Source: Anastrepha obliqua
Taxonomy: Eukaryota > Arthropoda > Insecta > Diptera > Tephritidae
Reading direction: 5' to 3'
DNA length: 64,000 nucleotides
Assembly (NCBI RefSeq): GCF_027943255.1
Contig: NC_072893.1
Location: 56,390,001-56,454,000, forward strand
The translations under genes and the position numbers were made by a program. Every line of letters starts with the position of its first letter. Position 1 is the stretch's first letter. Shown in pieces: positions 42,230 through 53,882 of the stretch. The notes beneath the pieces were generated by a model. That model was not told the DNA's origin and did not search any database. It worked only from the letters and a program-made list of their open reading frames with translations.

Positions 42230-45200
42230 ATGTTTTGTACGTTAGTTTATTTCATTATATTTCATTACAGGCACGCAATTTAGCCATTCGAATAACAATG
42301 ACTATTTCTCCTCGTGGGCTTCTAGCATTTCATAATTGCATTAGTTACCCTATTATTAGTACCACTTTGCGTTTAGTAATTTTGCTTTTAGTTTTCGCTT
42401 TTGTGCTGCATATCAGGTTAGCTACCACTGCCAACGAACACCGAGTATACCTATTCTTGCTACCCACTCATGTGGTGCAGCACTTACGTACCATATACTC
42501 GTACGCCCACTTTACCGTTAGCTATTAGCAGATTTTGTTGCCACGCACATTACTGCCGCCCAGAGCGACCCATAAGAATATAAGCCGGTAAAGAGGTAAC
42601 ACCTCAAATGCATACTCGTCAACAGATTTCTTAAGCTGATAAAGCCATACTTGGATTCAGAGGTTATTAGGTTTTAAAAAACTATTCCATTCTACATACC
42701 TACATACTAATGCTAGACACCTAATGGCAGATACATATTTATTTTTTTAACCCATTTAATGGTTGAGAGCCCAAGAATATGTTCTTATATGAGCAGCCTT
42801 GTAATTTTTGATAGTTTGTATAATTCGATTGCACAGTTTTCCATATAAAAGGTAGGTATAGAAAAATTTAGTTGAGTTAAGAAAGTTTAATACGTTTCTG
42901 CTTATATATTGGCTAGGCCTTTATGCAGCTTCTCAATAATTTCCCATCAGATCTTACTAAGAAGGCCTAACAACAATAGCAAGCGAGGATGCAATCAGCG
43001 CTAACAATCAGCTGCAGTTGCAACAAAAACGCTTAAAAGGAAGAACACATAAGGGGGGCACATTTGTATGTCAGATTTCCGAAAAAATGGAACGCTCAGG
43101 ATGCAATCTTTTGATGCTCTCATTTGGCGTACTTTCCTGCTGTTCAATTGCAGTTTCACTGCCTTATAACACAATTGACGTTTTTTTTTTTATAAACATT
43201 ATAAGTGACACTCTGTGCTCATTTGTTGCACTAATTTTATTTGCTGCACAACTGTGAGGAACCAAACTGTTACGACACATGCTCACATGCGTATTTGTAT
43301 TTTCTCTTTGTTATTGTTATTATTTTCCTTCAAAGTATTTCCCCCTTTTCTTGCTTATACTTTTTTCTATTATTTTTCCTGTTTATCGTGTTGCATTTTC
43401 TCGTCATTATGTTGCAGCAATTTTATGGCGCTCTGTGCAAATTCATATCGCCTTTTTAGTTAATACTTTTTGTGCATTTATTGTCGCTCCAGATTTGTTG
43501 GGTTCAAAATAGTTAGGGAATTTTTTTCCAATCTACAGCGTTGCAGTCATACATAGTACGTTCAAATTCTAAGCCACGATCCCCCAGGCTATGGGTATGT
43601 CAAACGAGAGCAACAATGAGAGCCGACTGCGCTGACTTTGGAGTTAGTCATTTGCTCACTAGCATCGCACTCTACTCTATATGTTCGTAGTCAAGGCAGA
43701 GCCAGCAACTAAGCAGCCATTTGGCTATTGGTTCCTAGAAACCAAACTGTTAGTAACAACCAACAACAATGCTTCCACCATTTGGCCGAATTAAAAGCAC
43801 ACCACTTCTCCTTTCCCATAATTTCGCTACTCTTCCACTATATGTGCGCTTCGACGACTGTGCTGTCGACTTAGCATCGATGTCAACTGCATGGTAAAAT
43901 AGTGATGTCGTTGGCGAGCTTATGCGAGTATGTGCACATATGTATGAATGTGTGTGCTTACACCTTTGTTGTGTAAAAATGTATGTGTGTGTAGGAGTTT
44001 TTTTATTTCATTGTCCAGCTGGTAGGGAAGTTTGTATATGCGCAAGTATAAAGCACAAAAATAACCCAGTAAGATATGCTGGAAAATCTCAATAAGCTTG
44101 CATATTTATATGTACCGGTGTGTATGTGCACTACGCCTGTAGGAAATTAAACTTTTGAACATGGCATTAATTACGAATATTTACTTTAAAACAAAGTAGT
44201 CCGACAATCTTTATATATATATATTTTTTTTAACATGGATTATCTGCTTTTATTTCCAAGCCGACCTCAAAATAAACGAAATAGTTGAAACAAATACTTT
44301 TGGTCAAGTTAAGTTTGGTTAGATGGTTTCACCTGGAAGAACGGATACTACGCCAATTGTGGTGCCAACAAGTGCAAAAGGGTGGAAGAAAAAGAACTGG
44401 TCTTGTGAGAGATATTTGAATGATGATGATTCGGAACTGCGGATGTGAAAATGCTGAATAGCTAATGTCGAAGTTTGATATATCCTCAGGTGTGGGTTAA
44501 AAGTGAGCAACCAAATGCATGAATCTTAGTGTCTTCTGGAGCTTACTTTGTTCGCTTTTCAAGACTCAACGGCCATGGCGAACATATGGGTGTCATAGGC
44601 TTGCATTCGTATGAAGTTATTGGAACGCATATCGGAACAATATTTCTAATTTCTTCAAATGATAGACTTGCGCTAGAAGTTTTATTTTAGGAGTAAATAC
44701 ACCAAAGCAGAGGGAGCAGCTTGCAAGGGAAGGAACAACACGAAATTTTCACCCAGATAATGCTCAGACACACCAAAATTTGGTAAAGTTCTCAACCGTT
44801 TGTGTGATCCTTCTGACAGAAAAATTTGAAACACAGATGACGATCTAAGCAGTTAGAAAGTCTTGTTCCTAAGCAACGACAGGTGGGCATTCCCACTATT
44901 TAGGACTGATAGCGGCAGTCTAATCACCTACCCTGCCAGAAAGCAAAATAGATTAACGAAACCAACGCAACACTGAGTCTTGTCGAGACCCTATGCTCCC
45001 GCATAGGCCACCACATTCTTCGCCAAATAAGCGGGCAAATTTGGGCAAAACGGTACCACGGCCGCACAAAATCGCTACTGAATCTTAGGCGACGGGATAT
45101 AAGATATACGATAATACCCCTATCGTCTCGACAAGACGAATTGGAAGGCATACAAATAGACAGGTGGTACTACATAATGACTTTTGTCGAAGCTTTCAAG

Positions 45201-45235
45201 ACATTAAACAAGAGAATGCATTGCTATATACAGAA
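42230..45235. other. No recognisable gene
   Basis: Mixed unique DNA. TATG/GTGTG microsatellites near 43935-43995. Near 44750 one frame reads 'FHPDNAQTHQN', faintly like a mariner second-Asp motif but without support around it. No gene called. Confidence 0.45.
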
Positions 45236-45450
45236 AAAAGGCTCTCCACGCTCGCATTCGCCTTTCTTGACAGAATCGAAGAAGCATTGAAGAGATCTCT
45301 CAAATAGAGTTGCCGAAATTAACAAAATTCATTAAATCGACAGGTTTTTTGGTCCAGAGAAGATTCAGAGAAGTGTAAATCACGGGCTCCAGTGGTATCA
45401 GAATGGGACTATTCAGGCTAAGGCCACTCAACCCAACCTAACATAATCTA
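45236..45450 (+). pseudogene. I/R1-type non-LTR C-terminal tail
   Basis: Reads 'RLSTLAFAFLDRIEEA' and, after a one-base shift, 'RRSIEEISQIELPKLTKFIKSTGFLVQRRFREV' then stop. This matches the short tail that follows the zinc motif in the other I/R1-type fragments here (compare 'ITSLVRYTKATGWFNED' at 24.6 kb). It is followed by a 3'-UTR-like stretch (GGCTCCAGTGGTATCAGAAT). Confidence 0.55.
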
Positions 45451-45495
45451 GCCATTTGACTTTTGCTTGTACTAGAGGATCTTTATCGAAATATA

Positions 45496-46041
45496 TAGGG
45501 TTTTTCAGTAAGAGCGCTTCAACTTTTGAACTTTTTTGAATAAAACACAAACGGTTTGACTTTTTTAACTAATTTTTTTTTTATTATCGAGTTTGAACAT
45601 ATACATTTAAGTATGAAATTCGATTTCTTTCGCACGACCACCGCGTGCACGTTTCACGAAGTCCAATCGTTGAACCCAATTTTCGATCACTCTTTTGCAT
45701 AAATCGGCCGAAATTCCAGCAATTTCGCGTTCAATATTGGCTCTGAGCTCACAAATCGTCGCCGGCTTGTTACTGTAGACCAACGACTGCACATAACCCC
45801 AAAACGGGACGGCTTGTTAAATGGACCGTAAAATGGCCGTAATGCTCTTAAAGTAGCAGCAACAGAACGATTATTTTCATAAAAAATTTGCACGATTTGC
45901 AATCGTTGCTCAAGTGTGTAGCGTTCCATGATGAAATGTATACTAATGAAGTTTACAAATGACAAGCGAAAAATAAAAAATATTGCGTCGTTCGCCCTCC
46001 CTATCGGAAAAAAGTTGAAGCGCACCTATTAAAAAACCCTA
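45496..46041 (-). mobile_element. Internally deleted Tc1/mariner-type element (546 bp)
   Basis: Ends TATAGGGTTTTT...; flanked by TA (45494-45495, 46042-46043). Inverted repeats share TATAGGGTTTTT then GCGCTTCAACTTTT. It belongs to the same MERYT-type (DD41D-like) group as the 11-kb element but is a different lineage, with different ends. Movable only in trans. Confidence 0.85.
45607..45929 (-). pseudogene. Transposase remnant: N-terminus joined to C-terminus
   Basis: From ATG 45929 it reads MERYTLEQRLQIVQIFYENN, then 'SVAATLRALRPFYGPFNKPSR', the first DNA-binding helix region. At about 45813 it jumps to the C-terminal segment 'FWGYVQSLVYSNKPATICELRANIEREIAG' (split frame), ending 'RARGGRAKEIEFHT' at 45607. 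The catalytic core between these parts, including all three acidic residues, has been deleted, and the junction shifts the frame. Confidence 0.87.
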
Positions 46042-46043
46042 TA

Positions 46044-47880
46044 TCTACAAGATTGAAAATTGTATATATATTTTTTTCAACTCTCTTTGCTTCAATTCAA
46101 GTTCAACTTCGCAAACTTAATAAAAAGAAAATAAAAAATGAGTAGCGCATTTGCAAGTTACCAATGCAAAGAAGTCGGTAAATAGTTTTGTAATATGACA
46201 CATTTTTAAATTTCGAAATACCATAACTTATATTTAACTGCTAGCAATATGGCAACACTGCTAGCTTTACGAACAAAAATTATGAAACTTAGAAACTCCC
46301 TACATCCTCTTTTGCATCACGCTTTACACCTTATTTTGACGCCTAACCCTTTCCTGCACGGCTATACATGTGTTCATATGTATGTATGTACGCGCAGTTC
46401 TGTGCTCTATTATTTATGTTGCCATTTAGTAATACTTTTGACTTTTCCGTTGTAAATCGTTAAAGTTCATAGTAAATCTTTTTACTGTGTTGTCATTCTT
46501 ACTTTACAGTCATTTGTTGTGTTTGTGTTACGTTGCGCTTTGTTGCTTTTTTAAATTTTTTGTATTTTTTCTTCCGACTTCCACTATTTGCTTTGCCTTT
46601 TTTACCTTTTTATTGCTTTTATATATTTCAGCTGTTGTTACTAATGTTGCTTTGCATACCCTTCGGTTGTTTTTTTAGTGATTTTTTTGTTATTTTTTCG
46701 TAGTTATTCGCTTCTTACTTTAGTTATTCTCTTTCATCTGCCAACGGCGGTGGTTTCTTTTGTTTTATGCTTACTTTTGCCTTTTTTTCATTTTGGAGCC
46801 TTTTTACTTTTTTTCGAATTTACTCCATCTTTGCTCCAGTTTAGACACTTTTATGTAGTTCAACCGGGCTTTACTTGTCTCAGCGTAGTTCAGCGCTTCA
46901 GCGCTTCAACTTACTCGGCTCCGTAGGTTTCAACTTGGCCTCAGCTCTTTATTTCGCGTTTTCTTGTCATCGTCCGGTTCAACATCAGCGTTGCGCCTTT
47001 TTTTAACTTTTCTATTTTTTCCCCAATTTTCACCATTATCGTCCTGTCATTGCTGCTCGCGCTGCTGCTGCTGCGCTTCTACTACCAGCTCGTGGCTGTT
47101 GTTGTGTTTATTATTTATCAACAAACTATGTGCGTGGTGCTCTTTTTCTTGCTATGTACTCGTATTTCCACCGCTCTCGTTTTTTGCGCAATGAGCAGAC
47201 AAAAGTTTCCTAAACAAGCGGAAGTACTTAAGAAACTATAACTAGGTTTACTTATTTGCTCGTTGTGTTCCTTTTACTTTTCATTTAATGCATTTTTTTT
47301 TTTCATTTTCATATTTCCATTGTGCTTTACGAACGCGGAGAACTCACAACATTTGGCTCTTTTGTTGGCTCGTTGGGTTCACTAACGAGCTATTGAATCT
47401 TTGAATTTACTTTTTTCCCCTCCCCAACATATGCACTTAGATATAGTCAAAGCAGTATGTAATACTCGTACTTACTTTTAGGATATTCGTGTCAAAATGC
47501 CATAAGTTTGAAAATACCTTTTTCAAACGCTCGCAAACTTAAGCCTCACATGTCGCTTTCTTTCCGCTCGCTTTTGTAATTCTATCTGCAAACTATTGTT
47601 GTTTTCGTATTATCTGCGTAATGACATATTTCTTTGTTCATAAAAACACGTCATTTATTAAATTTATTTATTTGAGTTAAGCTAACAATGGACTTACTTA
47701 GAGCTTGAGGGCATTTATAGGCTGATTGTGGTCATTAGTAAAATAAGTGATATGAATTTTACTGTAATTTTCTTGCTCTCCGCCGTTCGCTTTGTTTACA
47801 AAATGTAATTATCATTGCCCGTAAAATAATAGCTTAATATCTTCAATCAGAGCTACTGCCTTAGCCGAAAAAATGTATTA
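46044..47880. other. No recognisable gene; T-rich
   Basis: Open frames on the plus strand are rich in Phe/Leu/Cys from pyrimidine-rich DNA (TTTT, CTGCTGCTG near 47060). No conserved motif. Composition resembles the 26-27 kb segment. Confidence 0.5.
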
Positions 47881-48054
47881 TACAAGGTGGTCCATCTAGC
47901 GCTTGGCGTTTGAGTTATTAATATATGTTTTTTTTAACAGCTAAAATAAGCTCCATGATGTGTGAAAAATTTAGGTTATGATTAAAACTAACAAAATCGG
48001 TTACTTTTCTGGTAGAGAAGTACCAAAATAGAGTATCTAAAATCGAAAACGAAT

Positions 48055-48135
48055 AATCAGCCGAAACGAAGATTTCAATTGGCCGTCGAAAAACTGCGAT
48101 TTGACTCGATTAGACTAATTTTTGTGGCACAGCGT
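48055..48135 (+). pseudogene. Short mariner-like transposase remnant
   Basis: Reads 'RNEDFNWPSKNCDLTRLD', stop, 'FLW', close to the RGDVNWPPRSCDLTPLDFFLW motif around the third catalytic Asp of DD41D-type elements. A possible terminal repeat (ACAAGGTGGTCCATCTAG) lies at 47883-47900. Everything else is lost. Confidence 0.5.
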
Positions 48136-48186
48136 TAGACTAGATTAGGCTACAGCAGTTGTCTACTATAGAATTCACACCCAAAA

Positions 48187-48790
48187 CTAGTATGAACTGA
48201 TCAAAACCTTCAGAAGATCAGTAATTTCTACAGCACTGAGATCATCCAACGGCCACAGCAGCCGAATGGATTGTTGCGTGACTATCATTCAGCAGCACGC
48301 AGATTCGAATCTACATGCATGAAACCACAAAATAACAGAACATTTTTTTTTTCTACAGCGGTTGCCCCTCGGCAGGCATTGGCAAACCTCCGCGTGTATT
48401 TTTGCCATGGAAAATCTCATCATAAAAAAAAATTTGCCGCTTAGAGTCGGCTTAAAGAATCCATTTGCGGAACAACATTAAGACGCACGCCCCAAATATA
48501 TAGGAGAAGGAGCTCGGCCAAACATTTAACAGAAGTGTACGCGCCATTTATTTATTTAATTTTTTAAGATCATCCAACTCATTCAAGAATTGTCTACTTA
48601 GAATGACGAATCTTCATCTGGATAGAGCAGGACAACAGTGACACAGCAGGTGCAAAATCCTCACTTTCTCTTCTTCATCGCGACAACTTCTTCTAAAATT
48701 AATGAGTCTGCACGCCTAGCCTCTGGCCGTGTCAGTGGCTCGTTATAACAGAAATTACTTTGCTAAGAATATATTTTTCTCAAGGCGGCC
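48187..48790 (-). pseudogene. I/R1-type non-LTR C-terminus, split by a SINE
   Basis: Minus strand from 48790: 'ILSKVISVITSH', 'HGQRLGVQTH', a degraded zinc region ('EEEKVRILHLLCHCCPAL' across a shift), then 'FVILSRQFLNELDDL' at the SINE boundary. On the other side (48240 to 48187) it continues 'SAVEITDLLKVLISSY' and a stop, the expected tail. Removing the SINE and one copy of its target duplication keeps the frame. Confidence 0.72.
48251..48566 (+). mobile_element. tRNA-derived SINE, copy 2, with 12-bp TSD
   Basis: Bounded by AGATCATCCAAC at 48239-48250 and 48567-48578. The tRNA-like head has an A box (CAGCCGAATGG, 48259-48269) and a B box (GATTCGAATC, 48302-48311) about 32 bp apart, as in a tRNA gene. 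Its body matches the 36.7-kb copy ('GGTTGCCCCTCGGCAGGCAT', 'AGAGTCGGCTTAAAG', 'GGAGCTCGGCCAAACA') and it ends in a TTTA/T-rich tail. It would be transcribed by RNA polymerase III and moved by a partner LINE. Confidence 0.92.
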
Positions 48791-48799
48791 GAGATTCTG

Positions 48800-50265
48800 T
48801 GCGCTAAGCATTAAAGCTAAAACTCCACATCAAGCATTCGAGGCGCTTTATTTCATCATAAGACTTGCCGGTTGAAAAAAGAGCTCCAAGCCAAAACGCC
48901 TGAAACGCTTGTTGTGGAGTTCTAGGAATGCCGGTATGCTCGTCGCACCATGAATCGACCACTATTCTCACGAATTTCTCAAAAACAAGTAGCTTGCGTG
49001 TCTTTAAAGGTAAAGCTATATGTCTATGGAGTTGACTACCTAATCATCAAGTACTTTGGTGCCGAGTTCCGCTGGTTCATCCACACCACAACTCCCTTCG
49101 CTGTCTCAATGGCCTGGGACCCATATTACATTTGTGTGAAATGGCGCAGCCATCTCCTTAAGAGATGTGCAGTATTTCATAGCTACAATGAAAGTGGTCG
49201 ACTTTTCCGATTTTATGACCGCCTGACCGTCAGGCGGAAAATGTGGATATCACTTCCGAGTAGCAGCGTCACGTCCTTAGTTATTTGGATTACATAGTTC
49301 AGCCTGAAAAGACTCCCCTAGTCAGGGAGCCGAAAGCTAAAACAGTTTCCCAGATGTGCAGAATAGACGCGGCCGCTAAGCGCGCCTTGGAGCTAAGAGC
49401 CATCTCTGCATACAAGGATTGGCGAGACACCTTTAAGAATAAATGTTACGCCAATCCTCCGTGGACGAATCAAACGTTGAACATGAAATCAAAGCTGCCA
49501 TTTTTGAGATAATTGCTGACACTCTCTTAAATATGCAGAAGAACTGGCTTGAAAAAATGGACTACTATAAAGGCAGCCGCGCAAGTTATTTCAAATAAAT
49601 TCTGTTCTATATTTAAAGGCAAGATTCTGTATTTCCCATTGTGGACTCTTCACAATTTTCTAAAAAAAAATTTTTTCTATGGGACAGGAAGATGACGACC
49701 GAACGATGGCCTCATTACATTCGCATTAATCGCCTCAAGCTCTCGATGAAATCCATCAGGTCTGTGATGTCTGATCTGCTATATCCAAGAGTGTAGCAGT
49801 AAAGTGAGAGCCAAAATATCTAAAAGATCGGCGAGAGCAATGGTCTAGTAACCTAAGTCTCAGCTTAATAAGGAACTCTCACAGAATACTGCTCACCAAC
49901 TCTTACTGTCAACTTCGACCCATTCGTAAACATGTTTGCCATGCCCTGTCTCCAAATGCTGCACCTTACTCACTGCTCCCTTGCAGAAATATACATGGAA
50001 AAAGTGTCGATTGGACCGGGTGAAGATGAACACCGATCACTCATCATGGTGATGAGCTCAAAGTTTCGAAAGATACTAGAGTGTCCATAGCTTAAGTCTA
50101 ACTTGTAGTCCGAAAACCTCAATCTGATTACGACACTTGCAACGGCATTTCTTAGTGCGTTGGAAGTTACATCCCTAGCTGACTTCAAGTGAAAGATTGG
50201 TGACATTCGGTGCGGTGGAAGCGAAGTTATTGCGTCTAAAGTGTCAGTATGTTTGAGCCATTGGT
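48800..50265. other. No firmly recognised element
   Basis: Contains open stretches (48950-49297 and 49285-49512 plus; 49970-50287 minus) of coding-like composition that may be old retroelement pieces, but no diagnostic motif. No call made. Confidence 0.4.
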
Positions 50266-50271
50266 ACAAAA

Positions 50272-50925
50272 ATGAGTATCGAACCAAGAGATAATATCAA
50301 ATTTTGTTTTAAAATCGGTAAATCGTTTACCGAAACATTTGAATTGATGAAAAAAGTTTATGGCGATGATTGGCGAACTCGTGCCCGAGTTTATGAGTGG
50401 TTTACACGTTTCAGAAATGGTTGTGAGCACATAAATTTATCAAAACTGAACCGAAATCATTGTTGAAATTCATGGAATCGGATAACTGATCATTGTGCAC
50501 GTTTCATTCCGCACAAATTAATTGAAGACCAAAAAATGCTCAGTATTCATTATTCGGAAGAACTCATTTAAGAGGCGAGAAACGACAAGAACTTGCTTTA
50601 CAACATTGCAACTGATGATAAAACGTGGTGTTTCCAACATGAACTGAATCAATCCACTCTTGTGAGTGACTTTTTTACTACAAATTGCATTTTAACCATC
50701 AATCACTCATCGAATTCGCCTGATATTCGCTGTGACTTCTACCTATTCGGAAAATTGCGTTTGGCTATAAAAGGAAAACTTTTTGCGTCCATAGAGGCCT
50801 TCCAAAAGGTTTGTACCGACATCCTGAAGGACATTCCGGTCAATGACCAGAAACACTCTTTCGAAAAGGCTTAGATCGCGCAAAACAAAAGTGTTTCGAG
50901 GCCAGAGAGGACTATTTTGAATAAA
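50272..50925 (+). pseudogene. Mariner-like transposase, internally deleted
   Basis: From ATG 50272 it reads 'MSIEPRDNIKFCFKIGKSFTETFELMKKVYGDD', 'ARVYEWFTRFRNGCEHIN', the first DNA-binding domain of a mariner-like transposase. After a break it reads 'HCARFIPHKLIEDQKMLSIHYSEEL' and 'YNIATDDKTWCFQHELNQ' (first catalytic Asp region). The segment with the second Asp is missing. The third region follows as 'SSNSPDIRCDFYLFGKLRLAIKGK', then a C-terminus 'DIPVNDQKHSFEKA'. Stops and deletions throughout; inverted repeats not identified. Confidence 0.78.
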
Positions 50926-50929
50926 TAAA

Positions 50930-51728
50930 CTAGAAGTTGACTTCCCCAGTTATCTAGAAGTTATCAGAACAAAGCTCCTGTCGTTTCTATTTTAACTCAG
51001 ACTTGTTTATTTTGGACTTCACCTTGTAATTATGTTATAAAGCCAGATTAAAACTCTAGACCAGAGACCTCAATTTCATGTTAGCCCATGGCCAAGGGAG
51101 CCCCAACGTAGCGGCCGCTATTGAAGGCAGACGATGGTCGCCTGATCGTAAATACATGTGAGTGAGTAAATAAATTGAAATTCTAGAACTTGTTTGCCAA
51201 TTTTCGAGTGTTTCCGTTCAGGTGACGTAATTTTTCGAACAAAACTACTTAATCAGCCAGTCAGGTGCAAAAACGTAATTTTTCATAAATTTCGCTTAGC
51301 AGAACTACAAATACCTGGCGTGGAATGGAAGTAAACAAGTATTAGGAATGGGAAATGAAAACAAGAATATGGGCAAGTGTATAGAAGCACACAACGAACG
51401 GTGCAATGAAAAGGCTAACTTAGCAAATTTAAATGGCCTCGATTAAATAATTGTGTTGGTCATAACTGTAGTAAGCGCAATGAAATTATTGACATAAAGG
51501 TAGGCGAAGGGGGTTGAAGAATATGAGGAGAGATCAACAAGATTTAGTTAGAGAGAGAGAGGGAGAGAAGGAGTGAAAAAATGGGAATGAAAGTGAATAA
51601 TACACAAACAGGGAGAGCAAAAAACTAAGTGGAAGAAATAACCACGAAAGCGAAAAGAAGTATAAGCCGAGATTTGTTTTTAGTTCGTTTCCCTTTTTAG
51701 CAGACATAAATATAAAATGAAGAGTGAG
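50930..51728. other. No recognisable gene; GA repeat
   Basis: Short (GA)n tract at 51549-51565. No motif otherwise. Confidence 0.5.
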
Positions 51729-51739
51729 AAATAAAAAAT

Positions 51740-51783
<44 letters not shown>

Positions 51784-51784
51784 T

Positions 51785-51815
<31 letters not shown>

Positions 51816-51910
51816 TAAAAAATAAAATATAAAAATAAAAAATAAAAAATAAAAGACAAAAAACAAAAAACAAAAAACAAAAAACAAAAAACAAAAAACA
51901 AAAAAAAACA
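51729..51910. repeat. (AAAAATA)n to (ACAAAAA)n simple repeat
   Basis: Starts as AAAAATAAAAAT-type repeats and at about 51855 changes to a regular 7-bp ACAAAAA unit (about seven copies). Long poly-Phe frames on the minus strand are artefacts of this tract. Confidence 0.95.
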
Positions 51911-52614
51911 AGCTTACTTTTTTTAATATTTTTATTTGCATTATACACTAATTTTCCAAGAATTACATTCGTATGCGTATATACATATGTATGTATGTGT
52001 AGGCATGGAACGGTAAACTTCAAAGGTGAAAAACTTGTTTTGAGAATTTTAAAACGTTTTAATTACAATTCAAAATAAGGCTCATTGGGAGCTATGCCAT
52101 AAATTGTTGATATTAAAATTAAGGGTGTTGATTAATGGAAGGAGTTCCCAAAGTCGTTAATGAATTATTTAAATTTGCTCTCATGGTTTCAAAGAAAAAA
52201 AATTACAAAAAATATTTAAAAATATTCAGGGCAATATGGAATTAGTTAACACAAACTTGTAAACATTTTTTTATTTTTTATTAACTTGGTCTAGAGTTTC
52301 AACAGCTCACTGCCGATCATTGTTGCCTCAATGCGTACAGTACTATTTCTAGTTTTCTGAAAACTAATGTGATTATTCGAACAAAATACCACCTTGATAA
52401 AAAAGTTCCCAGAACAACCGGCATATGACGCTCTTCGTCAACAGATTTGAGTTCTTGTTTTATTTTTTGTGAATTGAGTTCTTATTTGTTTTTGTTTTTA
52501 GCGTAAAAAATGGATTCAATGCTTGAAAACCTTAGCAATGTTGGGAGACTTCATGTTTCTTTTTGTGTTTTGTTCACTTTTTTCGAATTTAATACAGTCG
52601 AAATTTCCCTCAGA
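51911..52614. other. No recognisable gene
   Basis: AT-rich anonymous DNA with a short TATG repeat near 51980. Confidence 0.5.
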
Positions 52615-52860
52615 TCCACATATAAAAACAAAAAACATCAATTGGCGCGTACACACCTCTTTTGGGAGGTGCTCTCCTCCTCCTATTTGTGGCGTGCGTT
52701 TTGATGTTGTTCCAGAAATATGGGGGGCCTACAGTTTCAAGCCGACTCCGAATGGCAAACGGTTCTTTGCGAGGAGCTTTTTCATGACAAAATGCAGATG
52801 GAGGTTTGGCATTGCCTGCCGAGTGGTAATGTATACTAAAGGGTTTCCCAATAGCAGGTG
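52615..52860 (-). mobile_element. tRNA-derived SINE, copy 3, 5'-truncated
   Basis: Reverse orientation. The complement reads 'CTCGGCAGGCAATGCCAAAC', 'GAGTCGGCTTGAAACTGTAG', 'GAACAACATCAAAACGCACG', 'CACAAATAGGAGGAGGAG' and 'GTGTGTACGCGCCAATT', matching the body of the other two SINE copies. The tRNA-like head is missing. The segment next to it (52840-52870) borders the mariner remnant starting at 52872. Confidence 0.82.
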
Positions 52861-52871
52861 TTATTTAAATA

Positions 52872-53862
52872 TCAGGTAAGTCCATAAGTTCGTGCGTATT
52901 TTACCCATAATTTCACTTTTGTACGATTTTTACATACAAAAAATTATTCGCGGAGTATAACGGAACTATTTATATTTTCTTTGATATATTGTGCATTCAA
53001 CAAGTGATTTTAATCGCGGATAGAAGCACGTGTTGTTAAAAAATAAAATGGAATCTTCGAACGCGTATAAGAGGCATATTTTTTATTTTTTTTTATAAAA
53101 GTGGTAAAAGTGCAACAACTGCTGCTGGAGAAATAAACATTGTTCACGGAGAGGATACCGTGAGTGTAAGGACTGCGCAAAAGTGGTTTTCAAAATTCCG
53201 AAGTGGTAACTGCGACGTGGACGGGATGCCCCGCGCGCTGGTCGTCCTGAAGTCCTTAACTCCGACGCCTTGCTCGAACTCATGGAAGCTGAGCCAAATT
53301 TCACAGTCGATATGATAGCTCTGAGGTTAAATTCATCGCATGGAACAGTTCACAGTTCACAGGCACCTGGTTCAGTTGGGAAAGGTTTCAAAGCTGGGAA
53401 AATGGGTTCCGCATAGACTTTCCGTCGCCAACCTTCAGCAGAGAGTGAATGTGTGTTATCAGCTGCTGCAACGGCTTGAAAATGAAAGTTTTTTGAGCCG
53501 TATCGTTACTGGTGATGAAAAATGGGTCCTTTACAATAATCCTGTTCGTAAACGCCAATGGTTAGATAAAGATGAAACACCAGAACCGACCCCTAGAAAT
53601 GGCCTTCACCACAAGAAGATTCTCCTGTCTATTTGTTGGGATATGACCGGTATTGTTTATTATGAACTTCTGGATCCAAACCAGATGATAACTGCTGATT
53701 ATTATTCCCATCAGCTATCAAACCTGAATGAGGCACTTAACAAAAATCGACTGTCTTTAGTGAATAGACGCAAAGTTTTGTTTCACCACGACAACGCAAG
53801 ACCTCATACCGCAAGGCAAACATTAGGCAAGCTGAACGAGCTCGGATGGGCGCTATGCCGCG
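52872..53862 (+). mobile_element. Mariner remnant lacking its 3' end
   Basis: Starts with a mariner-type terminal repeat (TCAGGTAAGTCCATAAGTTC, next to TA at 52870-52871), followed by a leader and a degraded transposase. Sequence similarity ends near 53862, before the third catalytic motif and the right inverted repeat. Confidence 0.8.
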
Positions 53863-53882
53863 AAAAAACATATTTCTCGTGA
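53048..53882 (+). pseudogene. Mariner transposase, frameshifted and 3'-truncated
   Basis: From ATG 53048 it reads MESSNAYKRHIFYF, with one extra T in the following T run breaking the frame. It continues 'KSGKSATTAAGEINIVHGEDTVSVRTAQKWFSKFRSGNCDVDG', then an indel, then 'LELMEAEPNFTVDMIALRLNSS' in another frame. A 7-bp tandem duplication (CAGTTCACAGTTCAC at about 53347) shifts it again. From 53340 a frame of 180 codons covers the linker WVPHRL, the first catalytic Asp (IVTGDEKWVLYNNP) and the second (FHHDNARPHTA). It ends at 'LNELGWAL', just before where the third Asp motif should be. At least three frame lesions plus loss of the third catalytic residue. Confidence 0.9.

Noticed and set aside
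44740..44800. FHPDNAQTHQN resembling the second-Asp motif of a mariner
   Set aside because: No other transposase motif in the surrounding 500 bp; too short to support.
49970..50287. 105-codon minus frame
   Set aside because: Possible old retroelement piece, but no diagnostic residue pattern; left uncalled.
51534..52023. Minus-strand frames of 70-135 codons rich in Phe
   Set aside because: Direct translation of the AAAAATA/ACAAAAA simple repeat in several frames at once.
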